In this document: piece after piece, positions 14,250 to 21,825 of the stretch
How positions within the stretch are numbered: the first letter of the stretch is position 1
Layout: the number at the start of each line of letters is the position of its first letter
Assembly (NCBI GenBank): GCA_964409645.1
Contig: CAYPEK010000073.1
Coordinates: 1-21,825, forward strand
Direction of reading: 5' to 3'
DNA length: 21,825 nucleotides
DNA from: CAYPEK01 sp964409645
GTDB lineage: Bacteria > UBP15 > UBA6099
The notes under the pieces: generated by a model
Seen by the model: only the letters and a program-made list of their open reading frames with translations
Told to the model about the DNA's origin: nothing
Database searches by the model: none
Position numbers and translations under genes: made by a program

Positions 14250-15149
14250 ATGATGCCAAGACGAAAAATCACGCCAAGAATCGCAGCGGCAGCCATTGCC
14301 GCCCTGCTGTTGTTCTCGCGAATTTCAATCGCTGGGGAGCCGAAGGTCGAGAAGGACATCCTGTTCGACGTGCAAAACGGGATCGAACTGAGGGGCGATA
14401 TGTACGTGCCGGACGGCAAAGGCCCGTTCCCGGGAATCCTGTTCATCCACGGCGGCGGATTTGTCGGCGGCACCAAGAACTGGACATCGCTCGTTCCCCT
14501 CATCCGCTATTTCGTCGATCGCGGATACGCCGTGTTCAGCTCAGACTACAGGTTGCTGAAAGACAACGGTATATTCCCGAACAACATTAAAGATTCAAAA
14601 TGCGCGCTCGCGTGGCTGAAGACAAACGCTGCGAAGTACAATGTCGATGCGGGCCGAATCGGTGTCATGGGTGAATCCGCCGGGGCATACCTCGCCGGGA
14701 TGCTCGCGACCACAGCGGTCAATCCCGACATGAATTCCGACTGCCCGATAGCAAAGGGCGTCGATATGTCCGTCCAAGCAGGCGTGCTCTTCTACCCGCC
14801 TACGGATTTTGTATCTTTCGAAGGCGGATTCTCGCAGGTGCTGAGGATCGAACTGATGCGCATGGCCAGTCTGAAAAACAAAAAGCAGGTGCTCGAATTC
14901 GAGAAAAAATATTCTCCGCTTACCTACGTTAACAGCGCAGTGCCGCTCTTCATCTCGAACAGCGATCCGGACAGGACAGTGCCGCCTCAGCAGTCACATA
15001 TCATGGTAGAGAAACTGAAGAAAGCGGGAAAAACTGTCGAGTATCTCGAAGTCACCGGCGAGGGAATGGATCACGGATTCGTGCTCTCGCAGCCGGATTG
15101 TTCGCAATCTGTTGAAGCGAAAGAAAAAGCGGCCGCATTTCTCGATTAA
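14250..15149 (+). CDS. Secreted alpha/beta hydrolase (esterase, HGGG oxyanion type)
   Basis: A 299-residue protein with a signal peptide (PRRKITPRIAAAAIAALLLF, cleavage near IAG/EP) and an esterase/lipase-type alpha/beta hydrolase fold. HGGGF at residues 67-71 is the oxyanion-hole motif. GESAG places the nucleophile at Ser143, DRTVP gives the likely acid Asp241, and MDHGF gives His275. The set resembles feruloyl- or acetyl-xylan-type carboxylesterases and short-chain ester hydrolases (BD-FAE-like); the substrate is not determinable. ATG 14250 was chosen because the signal peptide begins there; an in-frame GTG at 14205 coincides with the predicted transcription start. It is 23 bases upstream of a second, different hydrolase, probably co-transcribed. 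Confidence 0.87.
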   Translation: MMPRRKITPRIAAAAIAALLLFSRISIAGEPKVEKDILFDVQNGIELRGDMYVPDGKGPFPGILFIHGGGFVGGTKNWTSLVPLIRYFVDRGYAVFSSDYRLLKDNGIFPNNIKDSKCALAWLKTNAAKYNVDAGRIGVMGESAGAYLAGMLATTAVNPDMNSDCPIAKGVDMSVQAGVLFYPPTDFVSFEGGFSQVLRIELMRMASLKNKKQVLEFEKKYSPLTYVNSAVPLFISNSDPDRTVPPQQSHIMVEKLKKAGKTVEYLEVTGEGMDHGFVLSQPDCSQSVEAKEKAAAFLD

Positions 15150-15172
15150 TATGTCAAAAATACAGGCGGGAA

Positions 15173-16144
15173 ATGAATAGTAACAACCTTACAAGATCAT
15201 TCGGTAAAAACGTCAAATCTCCCGATCAGTTCAGCGATTGGCAAAAAGAAACTTTGGCGTTTTACAGAGAAACTATCGGCATCGACGAATCGCACGCGCC
15301 GCTTCCGTTGAACACGGTTATTACCGAATCCATCCGGATCGGAAGCAACGTCACGAGGCACAGAATCGAGTACAGCACAACAGACGGTCTCCGGATCCCC
15401 GCGTTTCTCTTCATCCCGGAAACGGAACAGCCTGTTCCGGCGATCATTGTTTACCACGGTCACGGGGATGGAAAAATCAACTCGGCGGAGCGAGAAGGAA
15501 CAAATGAAAACGCGCTTGCTATGTATCTTGCGGAGACACTCGGCTATGTGACTCTGGCGCCGGACTCGCGTACTTTAGGCGAATTCACAATTCCCGGTTC
15601 TGCAACTCATATCGATTATTACACGAAACTCATCTCGGACAGCCGCCTCTTTATTGCGAAATTAATGGAGGACGGCTATCAGGATATGGCGCTGCTGCAC
15701 TCTCTGCCGGAAGCAGACGCGGAACGGATCGGCGTGGCGGGCATCAGCATGGGAAGCTGGCGGGCGCTGAACCATAGTGCGTTGCACGAAGCAGTCCACG
15801 CAGTGGTTGTGGCCGGACTCTTCCTTCCGTGGGAATATCTATTCTCGGAAGCTCACTGCAGATGCCAGCACATCCCCGCGCTCGCCCGCGAAATGTCGGC
15901 GGAGGATTTAGCGGCGACCATATTTCCTCGTCACTTGATGATTCAATGGGGACGGGCGGATAAATACTACCGGATGTGCGCGGAGGACCTAATAGACCGT
16001 ACCGCGAAAATCGCTGAATTTTTAGGAATTCCCGATCGTTTCACTGTTGACCGGCACTCGGATATGGGCCACCGGTTTTCAAATCCGGAGGTCGCAGCCT
16101 TTTTTCTGAAAAGATTCGGAGAAGGCGCGCGGCCTCCGAAATAA
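15173..16144 (+). CDS. Cytoplasmic alpha/beta hydrolase (dienelactone hydrolase/acetyl esterase superfamily)
   Basis: A 323-residue protein without a signal peptide. The fold begins at GLRIPAFLFIPE, with the oxyanion segment YHGHGDG (94-100), nucleophile elbow GISMG (Ser192), acid in WGRADKYY (Asp263) and base in DMGHRF (His300). A helical N-terminal region of about 60 residues precedes the core. The size and HGHGDG/GxSxG layout resemble the large-acyl or ABH-type hydrolases that act on ester or amide substrates; no precise reaction can be given. GGCGGGAA stands directly before the ATG. It shares a transcription direction with the secreted hydrolase upstream and ends in a hairpin shared with the convergent transporter gene. 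Confidence 0.85.
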   Translation: MNSNNLTRSFGKNVKSPDQFSDWQKETLAFYRETIGIDESHAPLPLNTVITESIRIGSNVTRHRIEYSTTDGLRIPAFLFIPETEQPVPAIIVYHGHGDGKINSAEREGTNENALAMYLAETLGYVTLAPDSRTLGEFTIPGSATHIDYYTKLISDSRLFIAKLMEDGYQDMALLHSLPEADAERIGVAGISMGSWRALNHSALHEAVHAVVVAGLFLPWEYLFSEAHCRCQHIPALAREMSAEDLAATIFPRHLMIQWGRADKYYRMCAEDLIDRTAKIAEFLGIPDRFTVDRHSDMGHRFSNPEVAAFFLKRFGEGARPPK

Positions 16145-16149
16145 GCTAT

Positions 16150-16169
16150 TGATTGCTCTTAAGCAATCA
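16150..16169. terminator. bidirectional hairpin between convergent genes
   Basis: A perfect 8-bp stem (TGATTGCT at 16150-16157, AGCAATCA at 16162-16169) with a four-base CTTA loop. It fills most of the 22-base gap between the hydrolase and transporter genes and includes the transporter's TGA stop. No long T run follows on either strand, so it may be a weak terminator or an mRNA 3' end protector. Confidence 0.5.
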
Positions 16170-17519
16170 GTCTTCGCAGTTCTTCACGTTCCAGACCGTC
16201 ATCGCGAGAATCAGTGCTACAAACGACGCTCCAACCCACACTATGATACACTTGTCGAAATTGTGAATTGTGGTTCCGTTAACCACAGTAGCCGTTTTCT
16301 GCAATAAATGCCCGCTTAGCCAGTCCTGAGCAGACGCGCCGATATAGCTGATAAGGCCGATGAAACCCATCGCTGCACCCGCCACTTTTCTCGGTACGAG
16401 CGATATCGCGGTCAGGCCGCCGAGATACGCAAGTGTGCCGCCGAGAGCGAATCCATACACCGCGAGGCTGACAACACTCAACCAGACCATATTCGGCGGT
16501 GCGTAGAAGAAACCAAACAGCGATATAATCTGAAATATTCCGAAAAGCAACGTCGGTTTGTGCCGGTTTGAATCGAACAGCTTGTCCGAGATAAGCCCGC
16601 AGAGTGCAGCGCCCGCAACACCCGGAATCGTGTTCACGGCGATCGTCAGCCCGGCCGCGGCTAGGCTGTAATGCCTTGTCTCCTGCAGGTACAGCATTCC
16701 CCAACTGTTTATTCCGTAACGTGTAACATAATTGAACGCACTCGCAAGACCGAGAATCCATATCGCCGGATACTTCGCGATCTGTAGCTGCATCTTCATC
16801 AGCGATACCGGTTTTTCGTCGGCTTCATCGGCCTTTTCGTCTTTGTATTCCTTAATATTGGGAAGGCCGTAAGTTTCCGGCCGGTCCGAGATCAGGAAAA
16901 TCAATCCCATCGCCATAATCACACCGAGAACACCGGCGGATGTAAAACCGGCTCGCCATCCGAAATGTTTCACAATAAGCGCGAAACACACAAACGTAAA
17001 AAACTCGCCGAAACCGTGAGCGGACGACCAGTAGCCGTACAGCGTGCCGCGTTCATGCTTGCCGAACCACTGCGACATCGACACGACGCACGGCCCGGCG
17101 CCAGTCGCCTGAAACCATCCGTTGATGCCCCACAAAACGCAGAAAAGCCAGAAATATGAAGTGAAACCGACTGCGAGGTTTGCAAGCGCCGTGATGAGAA
17201 GCCCGACCGACAGAAACTTGCGGATGTTGAAACCGTCCGCGAGGACTCCGTTGAAAAACTTGCCGAACGCGTATGCGATAAGAGTAATAGAGCCGATTTT
17301 ACCGAGCTGATCCGCGTTAAGCAATCCCGAATCGATCAATGGCTTTTTGACAACTGAAAAACCTAGTCGGTTGACGTAAAAAACACTGTACCCCACCAGA
17401 ATCCCGATAAATACGCGGGTCCGCCTCGATTCGTACATCGCCTTAATCTTTTCAGCGGGCGCCTGAATACGCGGAGCGTCCGGACCTGTTTTGAAAAAAT
17501 TCAGAATCTTTTTAATCAT
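16167..17519 (-). CDS. OPA-family organophosphate:phosphate antiporter (GlpT/UhpT/UhpC-like)
   Basis: A 450-residue major facilitator superfamily protein with about 12 membrane helices and a central acidic loop (about residues 222-240, DEKADEADEKP). The first helix has VGYSVFYVNRLGFSVVKKP and helix 7 has AFNYVTRYGINSWGMLY. The two arginines that bind phosphate in GlpT correspond to Arg51 and Arg267, so it should be a real transporter of sugar phosphates, glycerol phosphate or similar in exchange for phosphate, not only a UhpC-like sensor. The family signature appears as ERGTLYGYWSSAHGFGEFF (156-174). ATG 17519 has GAGGAG six bases upstream. No two-component UhpA/UhpB genes are near. The substrate is unknown. 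Confidence 0.9.
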   Translation of the reverse strand: MIKKILNFFKTGPDAPRIQAPAEKIKAMYESRRTRVFIGILVGYSVFYVNRLGFSVVKKPLIDSGLLNADQLGKIGSITLIAYAFGKFFNGVLADGFNIRKFLSVGLLITALANLAVGFTSYFWLFCVLWGINGWFQATGAGPCVVSMSQWFGKHERGTLYGYWSSAHGFGEFFTFVCFALIVKHFGWRAGFTSAGVLGVIMAMGLIFLISDRPETYGLPNIKEYKDEKADEADEKPVSLMKMQLQIAKYPAIWILGLASAFNYVTRYGINSWGMLYLQETRHYSLAAAGLTIAVNTIPGVAGAALCGLISDKLFDSNRHKPTLLFGIFQIISLFGFFYAPPNMVWLSVVSLAVYGFALGGTLAYLGGLTAISLVPRKVAGAAMGFIGLISYIGASAQDWLSGHLLQKTATVVNGTTIHNFDKCIIVWVGASFVALILAMTVWNVKNCED

Positions 17520-17770
17520 CGATGTCTCCTCATCCGCATTTGATGATATTCACATTCATTCGCAGTTCGTCAATGTACCTTAGAGGGAATCGGCACTTTG
17601 TGAAGCCGGCTTTGTTTGCGGCCTTCAAACATTTTTGCATTTTATCATGATATTCCCGGTACCTTCAAGTCAATATCGGATTATCGTCGGCACGCGAGTC
17701 CGTTAGCAGGCAGGACATCGGACGGCCTGTGGCGGCGCTTTATAGCAATTAACAGAATATCGGGCACAAT
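17520..17770. other. intergenic region upstream of the transporter, no gene seen
   Basis: About 250 bases between the transporter start and the terminator of the barrel gene. Apart from the transporter's ribosome site and a candidate promoter, I see no conserved open frame, RNA gene or long repeat. Confidence 0.5.
17543..17573 (-). promoter_or_regulatory. candidate promoter of the transporter gene
   Basis: On the minus strand, TTGACG (17573-17568) is followed after 19 bases by TATCAT (17548-17543), about 24 bases before the ATG at 17519. The spacer is longer than ideal, so this is a weak call. Confidence 0.25.
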
Positions 17771-17800
17771 AAAAAAGCGCCCCGTGAGGAGCGCTTTTTT
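17771..17800 (-). terminator. rho-independent terminator of the PorV-like gene
   Basis: AAAAAAGCGC (17771-17780) pairs with GCGCTTTTTT (17791-17800) around CCCGTGAGGA, in which CC/GG can add two more pairs. Read on the minus strand it lies 21 bases after the stop of the PorV-like gene and ends in six T. It is symmetric, so it would also stop plus-strand transcription. Confidence 0.85.
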
Positions 17801-17821
17801 GCATCATTTTTTCGATCCCGC

Positions 17822-18724
17822 TTAGAAATTCAACTGGAACGAGAACCTGTGTGAGTCGCCGAGGTCGTCCGACGGGATGTATGCATAATCAACCCCGTAA
17901 TTTTCCTGCCTGAGCCCGAGGCCGAACGTGAAGCCGCTGCCCGCGTCATAACCGGAGTTGTAACCCGTTCTGACCGCCACAAGCTTCTGAATGGTGTACT
18001 GAAGCCCTACATGATACTCCGGGTCCTCGTGCTTAATCGTGTACAGGTCGAACGCGGCGACGAGCGGAATTTCCTTCCAGTCGTAGGCCGCGGCGAGCTT
18101 GAGCGTGAGAGGAAGCGGATCGGATTCCTGATCGAGTTTCAGTCCCGCGCCGAGGTTCAGCAACGCGGCGCCGTAATGCCAGCCGGAATCATCCGGTCTG
18201 TACGTCACGCCCGCATCCAGAGCGAAAGTATTACCTGAGTAGCTCTGAATCTTTTCCTTGATGTACTTAACCGCCACACCGTACGAAAACACTTCGTTTG
18301 CTTCCGCCGCATACGCAAATGTAAGAGCGTAGTTCGTGGGCCTGAACGTGCCGGTCGGCTCGTTCGACGCCGTGTAGCCGGTCTGCGATCCGGTATCGAG
18401 ATAAACGAGGCTGCCGCCGAAAGCTTTATCGCCGGACTTTGTGACATAGGCGAAATAATCCTGCGTAATATCGAGCAGGTACTCGTTGTGCATCAACGAC
18501 ACCTGACTGCCCTTGACCTGCGTCATACCGGCCGGGTTGATCGTCACGGCGCTGGCATTATCCGCGATGGCCGTATAGGCGCCGCCCATGCCTTCCGCAG
18601 CCGCATTGACACCGATGTTGAGAAAAATCGCGCCGGTGTCGCCGGCCGCACGGCATACGCCGGGGATAAGAAGAATCCCCAGTAGAGCCGCGGTCATTAT
18701 TTTTGAGGCTTTTCTTGCTTTCAT
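17822..18724 (-). CDS. PorV/PorQ-family outer membrane beta-barrel protein
   Basis: A 300-residue protein with a signal peptide (residues 1-26, cleavage near CRA/AG). Then comes GAIFLNIGVNAAAEGMGGAYTAIADNASAVTINPAGMT, the conserved N-terminal plug-like motif of the PorV/PorQ (UPF0164) and FadL-like barrel families, and alternating beta strands ending in HRFSFQLNF with a terminal Phe typical of outer-membrane barrels. PorV works in type IX secretion, moving sorting-domain cargo to the surface; PorV/PorQ relatives also occur in phyla without a proven T9SS. It lies directly downstream of a large secreted protein with a FlgD/T9SS-like C-terminal domain, a likely client. GGGAGG precedes the ATG by seven bases, and it has its own promoter and terminator. 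Confidence 0.85.
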   Translation of the reverse strand: MKARKASKIMTAALLGILLIPGVCRAAGDTGAIFLNIGVNAAAEGMGGAYTAIADNASAVTINPAGMTQVKGSQVSLMHNEYLLDITQDYFAYVTKSGDKAFGGSLVYLDTGSQTGYTASNEPTGTFRPTNYALTFAYAAEANEVFSYGVAVKYIKEKIQSYSGNTFALDAGVTYRPDDSGWHYGAALLNLGAGLKLDQESDPLPLTLKLAAAYDWKEIPLVAAFDLYTIKHEDPEYHVGLQYTIQKLVAVRTGYNSGYDAGSGFTFGLGLRQENYGVDYAYIPSDDLGDSHRFSFQLNF

Positions 18725-18741
18725 TGAACAACCTCCCTCTT

Positions 18742-18771
18742 ATCAGGGTTCTATATTATTATACCCCTGAT
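18742..18771. repeat. inverted repeat bracketing the PorV gene -10 box
   Basis: ATCAGGG (18742-18748) and CCCTGAT (18765-18771) are a perfect 7-bp inverted repeat with a 16-base spacer that contains the minus-strand TATAAT. It could be a repressor operator; it could also be a weak hairpin at the end of the upstream transcript. Confidence 0.45.
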
Positions 18772-18787
18772 CCTTGTAATAAAACAA
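18758..18787 (-). promoter_or_regulatory. sigma70-like promoter of the PorV-like gene
   Basis: On the minus strand, TTGTTT (18787-18782) and a perfect TATAAT (18763-18758) are 18 bases apart. Transcription would start near 18750, about 26 bases before the ATG at 18724. Confidence 0.55.
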
Positions 18788-18826
18788 CTTTATACAAGCT
18801 TCATCCCCTGCAATGCCCTATTCCGG

Positions 18827-21825
18827 TTATCTGACAATCGCCAGCTTCCCGTTATACGTCCTGCTGAAAACACCGTCGTTAATGCGCAATACGTACATAT
18901 AGACTCCCGAAGCAAGCTGCCTGCCACCGTTATTTTTGGCATCCCACGTGGCAAGTTCCAGCCCGGCGCCGGACGCGGAAATCGTTCCGGAATGCACCTT
19001 TCTGATCTCCTTCACAATCTTTCCGCGCAGATCATAAATCTGTACATCGACAGTAATTACCCCGCCGGTGTTATACGTGGAAGCCGGGCCTGCGTAGAAC
19101 GTGATGTTTCCGTTCACGCTGCGCCACGGGTTCGGGAACGTGTGGAGATCGTCGAGGTTGAGATCGACGAAATCGCCCGGCGCGAGCAGACCGCGCATGA
19201 GCGCGTAAACGTCGTATTTCGAGAAGTGGTTGATTGCCACGGTGATCGTGTTGTTCACCGGGTCCACCGAGCCGTCGAGTTGCACCCAAGAGTTCGAGGT
19301 GCATCCGAGCGTGGCGCCGTTGCTGCAATAGTAATAGACGTAGAGTTTATTCTCGTCCATCGTCGTGTCGCCGCCGCCGGTGCATCCCGCATCCTGATTC
19401 ACGTCGAGATATCCCGAATTGTCGGCATCGCAGTAGTGGAATATCATTCTGATATCCTTACTGAATACGACGCCGTCCGGGAAGAACTCGCGGGCCTCGC
19501 CCGTCGAAAGGAGCAGATCGTCCGTGCTTGCGGGCGTACCACTCGGTGCGGCTGTGTCAACCGTCAGCACGGCGTCGCTGTCCAGAGCGCCGGGCGGCAC
19601 CACCGCCGTGACCGAGCCCTGATAGAACAAGAGACCGCCGTTATTTGTGACCGTGTTCACGTCGCTCAGTTCGAGGAACGACAGCTTGCCGTCCGTCGAG
19701 CCCGTCTTCTGCGTGATATAAGTAAATAGATTGCCGTATGTCGAATTCGGACACGAGGAGCCGAAGCATTGAGTGAGCCCGAATTCATTGTTGGCGCTCT
19801 GGCCGATGAGCTGCGGAGCGAAAGTCGGCTGGTCGTAGATATATTCGAGATAGTTGTCGAAATTTTCGCCGTTGAAGAAATTACTCGTCAAATCCGTGCC
19901 GTTGAATCCCGCCAGAATCAGAGTTGACATCTGGAACGTGTTGTCCGGGTCCACCATGTAGGAGACCATCGTTCCGTCGTTGGTGAACGTCGGGAACAGC
20001 GCGGAGCCGACCGTGCAGCTTGTGTCCGTGCAGTCGTGAATTTTATATACGCCGGTCTGAGTCAGGCTTGTCACCGGCAGCGTCACGGTTGAGCCGAGCG
20101 AAGAGTCCGAGAGATTGATAATGTATATCCCCGTTCTCGCCTGCGTGCTCCAGCCGTCCCACACAACAAACGCAATCTTTGAGCAGTCTTTCGACCACGA
20201 CGGCTGGAACGACCACGTCCCGTAACCACCGATCGCGGTCACAGTTGTGAATGCGGACAACAGTTCGGTGAAAAGTCCGAGGCCGTTTGTCGTTCCGCTG
20301 AACATATAAAGTTCGAGGCCTTCGCCGCCGGTTCCTGTTGCCGAGGAAACGAGGAGTCTGCTTCCGTAACCGTTCGTACAGCTCGACCTACTCCATTCCG
20401 CATCCCACCACTGGCGCGAGGATGTTCCGTTGGATATTTTCTCATTCGCTATGGCAAGTGCCGACAGAGTGAGATCCTTGTCCAAACCGCTTGATAGAAC
20501 AGAATACAACTCCGGCTCTCCGTCATACGACACGAACGTCACAAACAAACCGTCCGGTGAGAACGAATACTTGCCCGACGGTTGTACATTCATCGCATCA
20601 TTCGTCAACCGCGCCGGCGTACCCCAGCTCGAACCGCCCCAATCCATTCTATACAGATTCCATTTGCTGCTCGACGAGCCCCTCATGGCGAACACAACAG
20701 AGGTTCCGGATGGGCTCCACACCGGATGCATGACCGTATCGCCGCTTGTGGGTGAACCTACTCCGTAGTCTATCTGGTTCACAACCATCGACGAGCCGGT
20801 ATCCGTGCGGACAAGGATATACGCTTTCTGGTTTCTGCCGCCCGTTCCGGACAAGCCGGTTCCCGTCGCGGATACTACCACAGCGCTGCTCTGTTCACTT
20901 CCGTTAGCTTTAATCTTGATCCACGCCCAGCCGCCGACGAGATTTCCGGTTACGCTTGTACCGCCCGTCGTCGCTCCGGTGAGGTTTGTCGATGCTATAT
21001 AAGCTCCGGTGGAACCCACATTCGAAAGCGACACCGTTACCTGTTTTGTCGCAAGCGCTCCGTTCGACGCCAGCGTGTCCCATTCGTCATACAGATAAAT
21101 CGACACAATTTCGAACGCCGTGTTATTCGGAGCAAGCACCCCGTCCAAATTGTCCGAGCTGCCTAGGTCGGTTCCGTAGCTTGTAGCATCGGCATCTATT
21201 TCCGTGACCCGCAGGTAGCCGCCGCCGGAATATCGATACGTGAACATCGTTGCCGCGGAGGATGTATTCCCGGCATTATCACGCGTCTTTATCCTTAAAT
21301 AATAGATTGTTCCGGCAGTCAGTGTTGCCGTATTTGTATATGTCGCTCCGGTTTGATAGCTCGACGGGTCCGCCGTGCTGCTCGTTCCGAAATAGACGTA
21401 ATATCCCGCTATTCCGGAGTTTGAAGAAGACGGCAGATCTGACGGAGCGGTCCATTCAAAATACGGGCCTGTCGCTCCGGTGTAGCTGTATGTCAATCCG
21501 CTCGTCAGCGTCACGGACTTGCTCGATGAATCGTAACCGGATACCGCAGACGGGTTGTTAGGCGCTGTCCAGTCAATCGAGAACTGGCGTGTCACCGTCG
21601 ATCCGGTGTTACCCGCCACATCCGTATCGTAGAACTCCACCTGACACATGTTCGAACCCTGATCCCGGCAGTTGCTGCTCGACCCCACCGAGAGCACCGG
21701 GTCTGTCGTACATGTGTATGATGTCCAGCCCACTATCTGCACGCTGTTACTCAACACTCGATAGTAACATAGGTTCAACCCTGAACCGGAAGCATCCGAA
21801 TTCGTAACGTCAACCGTGAATCCGG
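18827..21825 (-). CDS. Large secreted protein: Ig/FN3, TolB-like propeller, FlgD/T9SS-like C-terminal sorting domain (partial, N-terminus beyond window)
   Basis: 998 residues are visible and the frame runs off the right edge, so the N-terminus and signal peptide are not seen; a TTG at 21778 is internal (preceded by DVTNSDASGSG). In order (visible numbering): a Cys-containing Ig-like repeat with paired Cys (about 1-70), an FN3 domain with WTAPSDLP and DNAGNTSSAA (about 75-200), and a beta-rich region. Next come TolB/PD40 propeller blades (HPVWSPSGTSVVF near 363, YSFSPDGLFVTF, PSWSKDCSKIAF, PTFTNDGTMVSY), a ZU5-like stretch with VTAVVPPGAL (near 735), and an EF-hand-like DADNSGYLD (near 797). 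The last part (about 893-998) is PNPWRS ... YDLRGKIVKEI ... LASGVYMYVLRI ... GKLAIVR, a FlgD-Ig/type A sorting-like domain. It is probably exported to the cell surface; ligand or enzyme activity unknown. Confidence 0.88.
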   Translation of the reverse strand, partial: GFTVDVTNSDASGSGLNLCYYRVLSNSVQIVGWTSYTCTTDPVLSVGSSSNCRDQGSNMCQVEFYDTDVAGNTGSTVTRQFSIDWTAPNNPSAVSGYDSSSKSVTLTSGLTYSYTGATGPYFEWTAPSDLPSSSNSGIAGYYVYFGTSSTADPSSYQTGATYTNTATLTAGTIYYLRIKTRDNAGNTSSAATMFTYRYSGGGYLRVTEIDADATSYGTDLGSSDNLDGVLAPNNTAFEIVSIYLYDEWDTLASNGALATKQVTVSLSNVGSTGAYIASTNLTGATTGGTSVTGNLVGGWAWIKIKANGSEQSSAVVVSATGTGLSGTGGRNQKAYILVRTDTGSSMVVNQIDYGVGSPTSGDTVMHPVWSPSGTSVVFAMRGSSSSKWNLYRMDWGGSSWGTPARLTNDAMNVQPSGKYSFSPDGLFVTFVSYDGEPELYSVLSSGLDKDLTLSALAIANEKISNGTSSRQWWDAEWSRSSCTNGYGSRLLVSSATGTGGEGLELYMFSGTTNGLGLFTELLSAFTTVTAIGGYGTWSFQPSWSKDCSKIAFVVWDGWSTQARTGIYIINLSDSSLGSTVTLPVTSLTQTGVYKIHDCTDTSCTVGSALFPTFTNDGTMVSYMVDPDNTFQMSTLILAGFNGTDLTSNFFNGENFDNYLEYIYDQPTFAPQLIGQSANNEFGLTQCFGSSCPNSTYGNLFTYITQKTGSTDGKLSFLELSDVNTVTNNGGLLFYQGSVTAVVPPGALDSDAVLTVDTAAPSGTPASTDDLLLSTGEAREFFPDGVVFSKDIRMIFHYCDADNSGYLDVNQDAGCTGGGDTTMDENKLYVYYYCSNGATLGCTSNSWVQLDGSVDPVNNTITVAINHFSKYDVYALMRGLLAPGDFVDLNLDDLHTFPNPWRSVNGNITFYAGPASTYNTGGVITVDVQIYDLRGKIVKEIRKVHSGTISASGAGLELATWDAKNNGGRQLASGVYMYVLRINDGVFSRTYNGKLAIVR

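Noticed and set aside
17640..17770. Possible RNA gene or regulatory RNA upstream of the barrel terminator
   Set aside because: Only short 5-bp inverted pieces were found (for example GTCCG/CGGAC near 17699-17721); no tRNA-like or known riboswitch layout is visible.
18992..19729. A 245-codon plus-strand open frame inside the secreted protein gene
   Set aside because: Its translation is Val/Arg/His-rich low-quality sequence typical of an antisense shadow, and the minus strand has clear PD40, ZU5-like and FlgD-tail motifs.

Overview
This window looks like a chromosomal segment of an uncultivated, probably diderm (Gram-negative type) bacterium with moderately high GC content. The outer-membrane argument rests on a PorV/PorQ-type beta-barrel gene next to a very long secreted protein with a FlgD/T9SS-like C-terminal sorting domain, plus several signal-peptide proteins. 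At the same time the middle of the window has a Firmicutes-style housekeeping order (efp, Asp23/Gls24, amaP, DUF2273, nusB, xseA, xseB), and a gene related to the Firmicutes McsA/McsB stress proteins is present. This mix suits a deep-branching candidate phylum; I cannot name the phylum from the sequence alone.

Layout. (1) 1-1773: a partial HGSNAT/DUF5009-type membrane acyltransferase on the minus strand runs off the left edge. It is divergent from a GNAT acetyltransferase, and each has a recognisable sigma70-like promoter. (2) 1777-1895: a 119-bp element with 29-nt imperfect terminal inverted repeats fills the gap between two convergent genes. (3) 1906-3573: a minus-strand fusion of McsA (two CxxC zinc motif pairs plus a UVR helix pair) to a guanidino-kinase domain of the McsB type whose catalytic motifs are largely lost. 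(4) 3715-6584: a VWA/glutamine-amidotransferase-like membrane protein translationally coupled to a DUF4159 protein. (5) 6745-13406: a probable operon of eight genes, starting with a TPR-class III (IIIb-type) nucleotide cyclase, then EF-P, an Asp23/AmaP/DUF2273 envelope-stress trio, NusB and both subunits of exonuclease VII. (6) 13503-16144: a secreted DUF3347-like protein and two unrelated alpha/beta hydrolases. (7) 16167-17519: an OPA-family (GlpT/UhpT/UhpC-like) organophosphate transporter, convergent with the hydrolases. (8) 17822-21825: PorV/PorQ-type barrel and the partial secreted propeller protein with a C-terminal sorting domain.

How the genes may work together. The central operon joins translation of polyproline stretches (EF-P), transcription antitermination (NusB), DNA repair (XseAB), a membrane-anchored alkaline-shock module and a soluble TPR cyclase, so a second messenger may be made from the same transcript as general growth and stress functions. 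At the right end, the barrel and its sorting-domain client form a plausible export pair. The most unusual single gene is the McsA-McsB fusion, which looks like a pseudokinase. No tRNA, rRNA, CRISPR array, transposase or prophage gene is visible.
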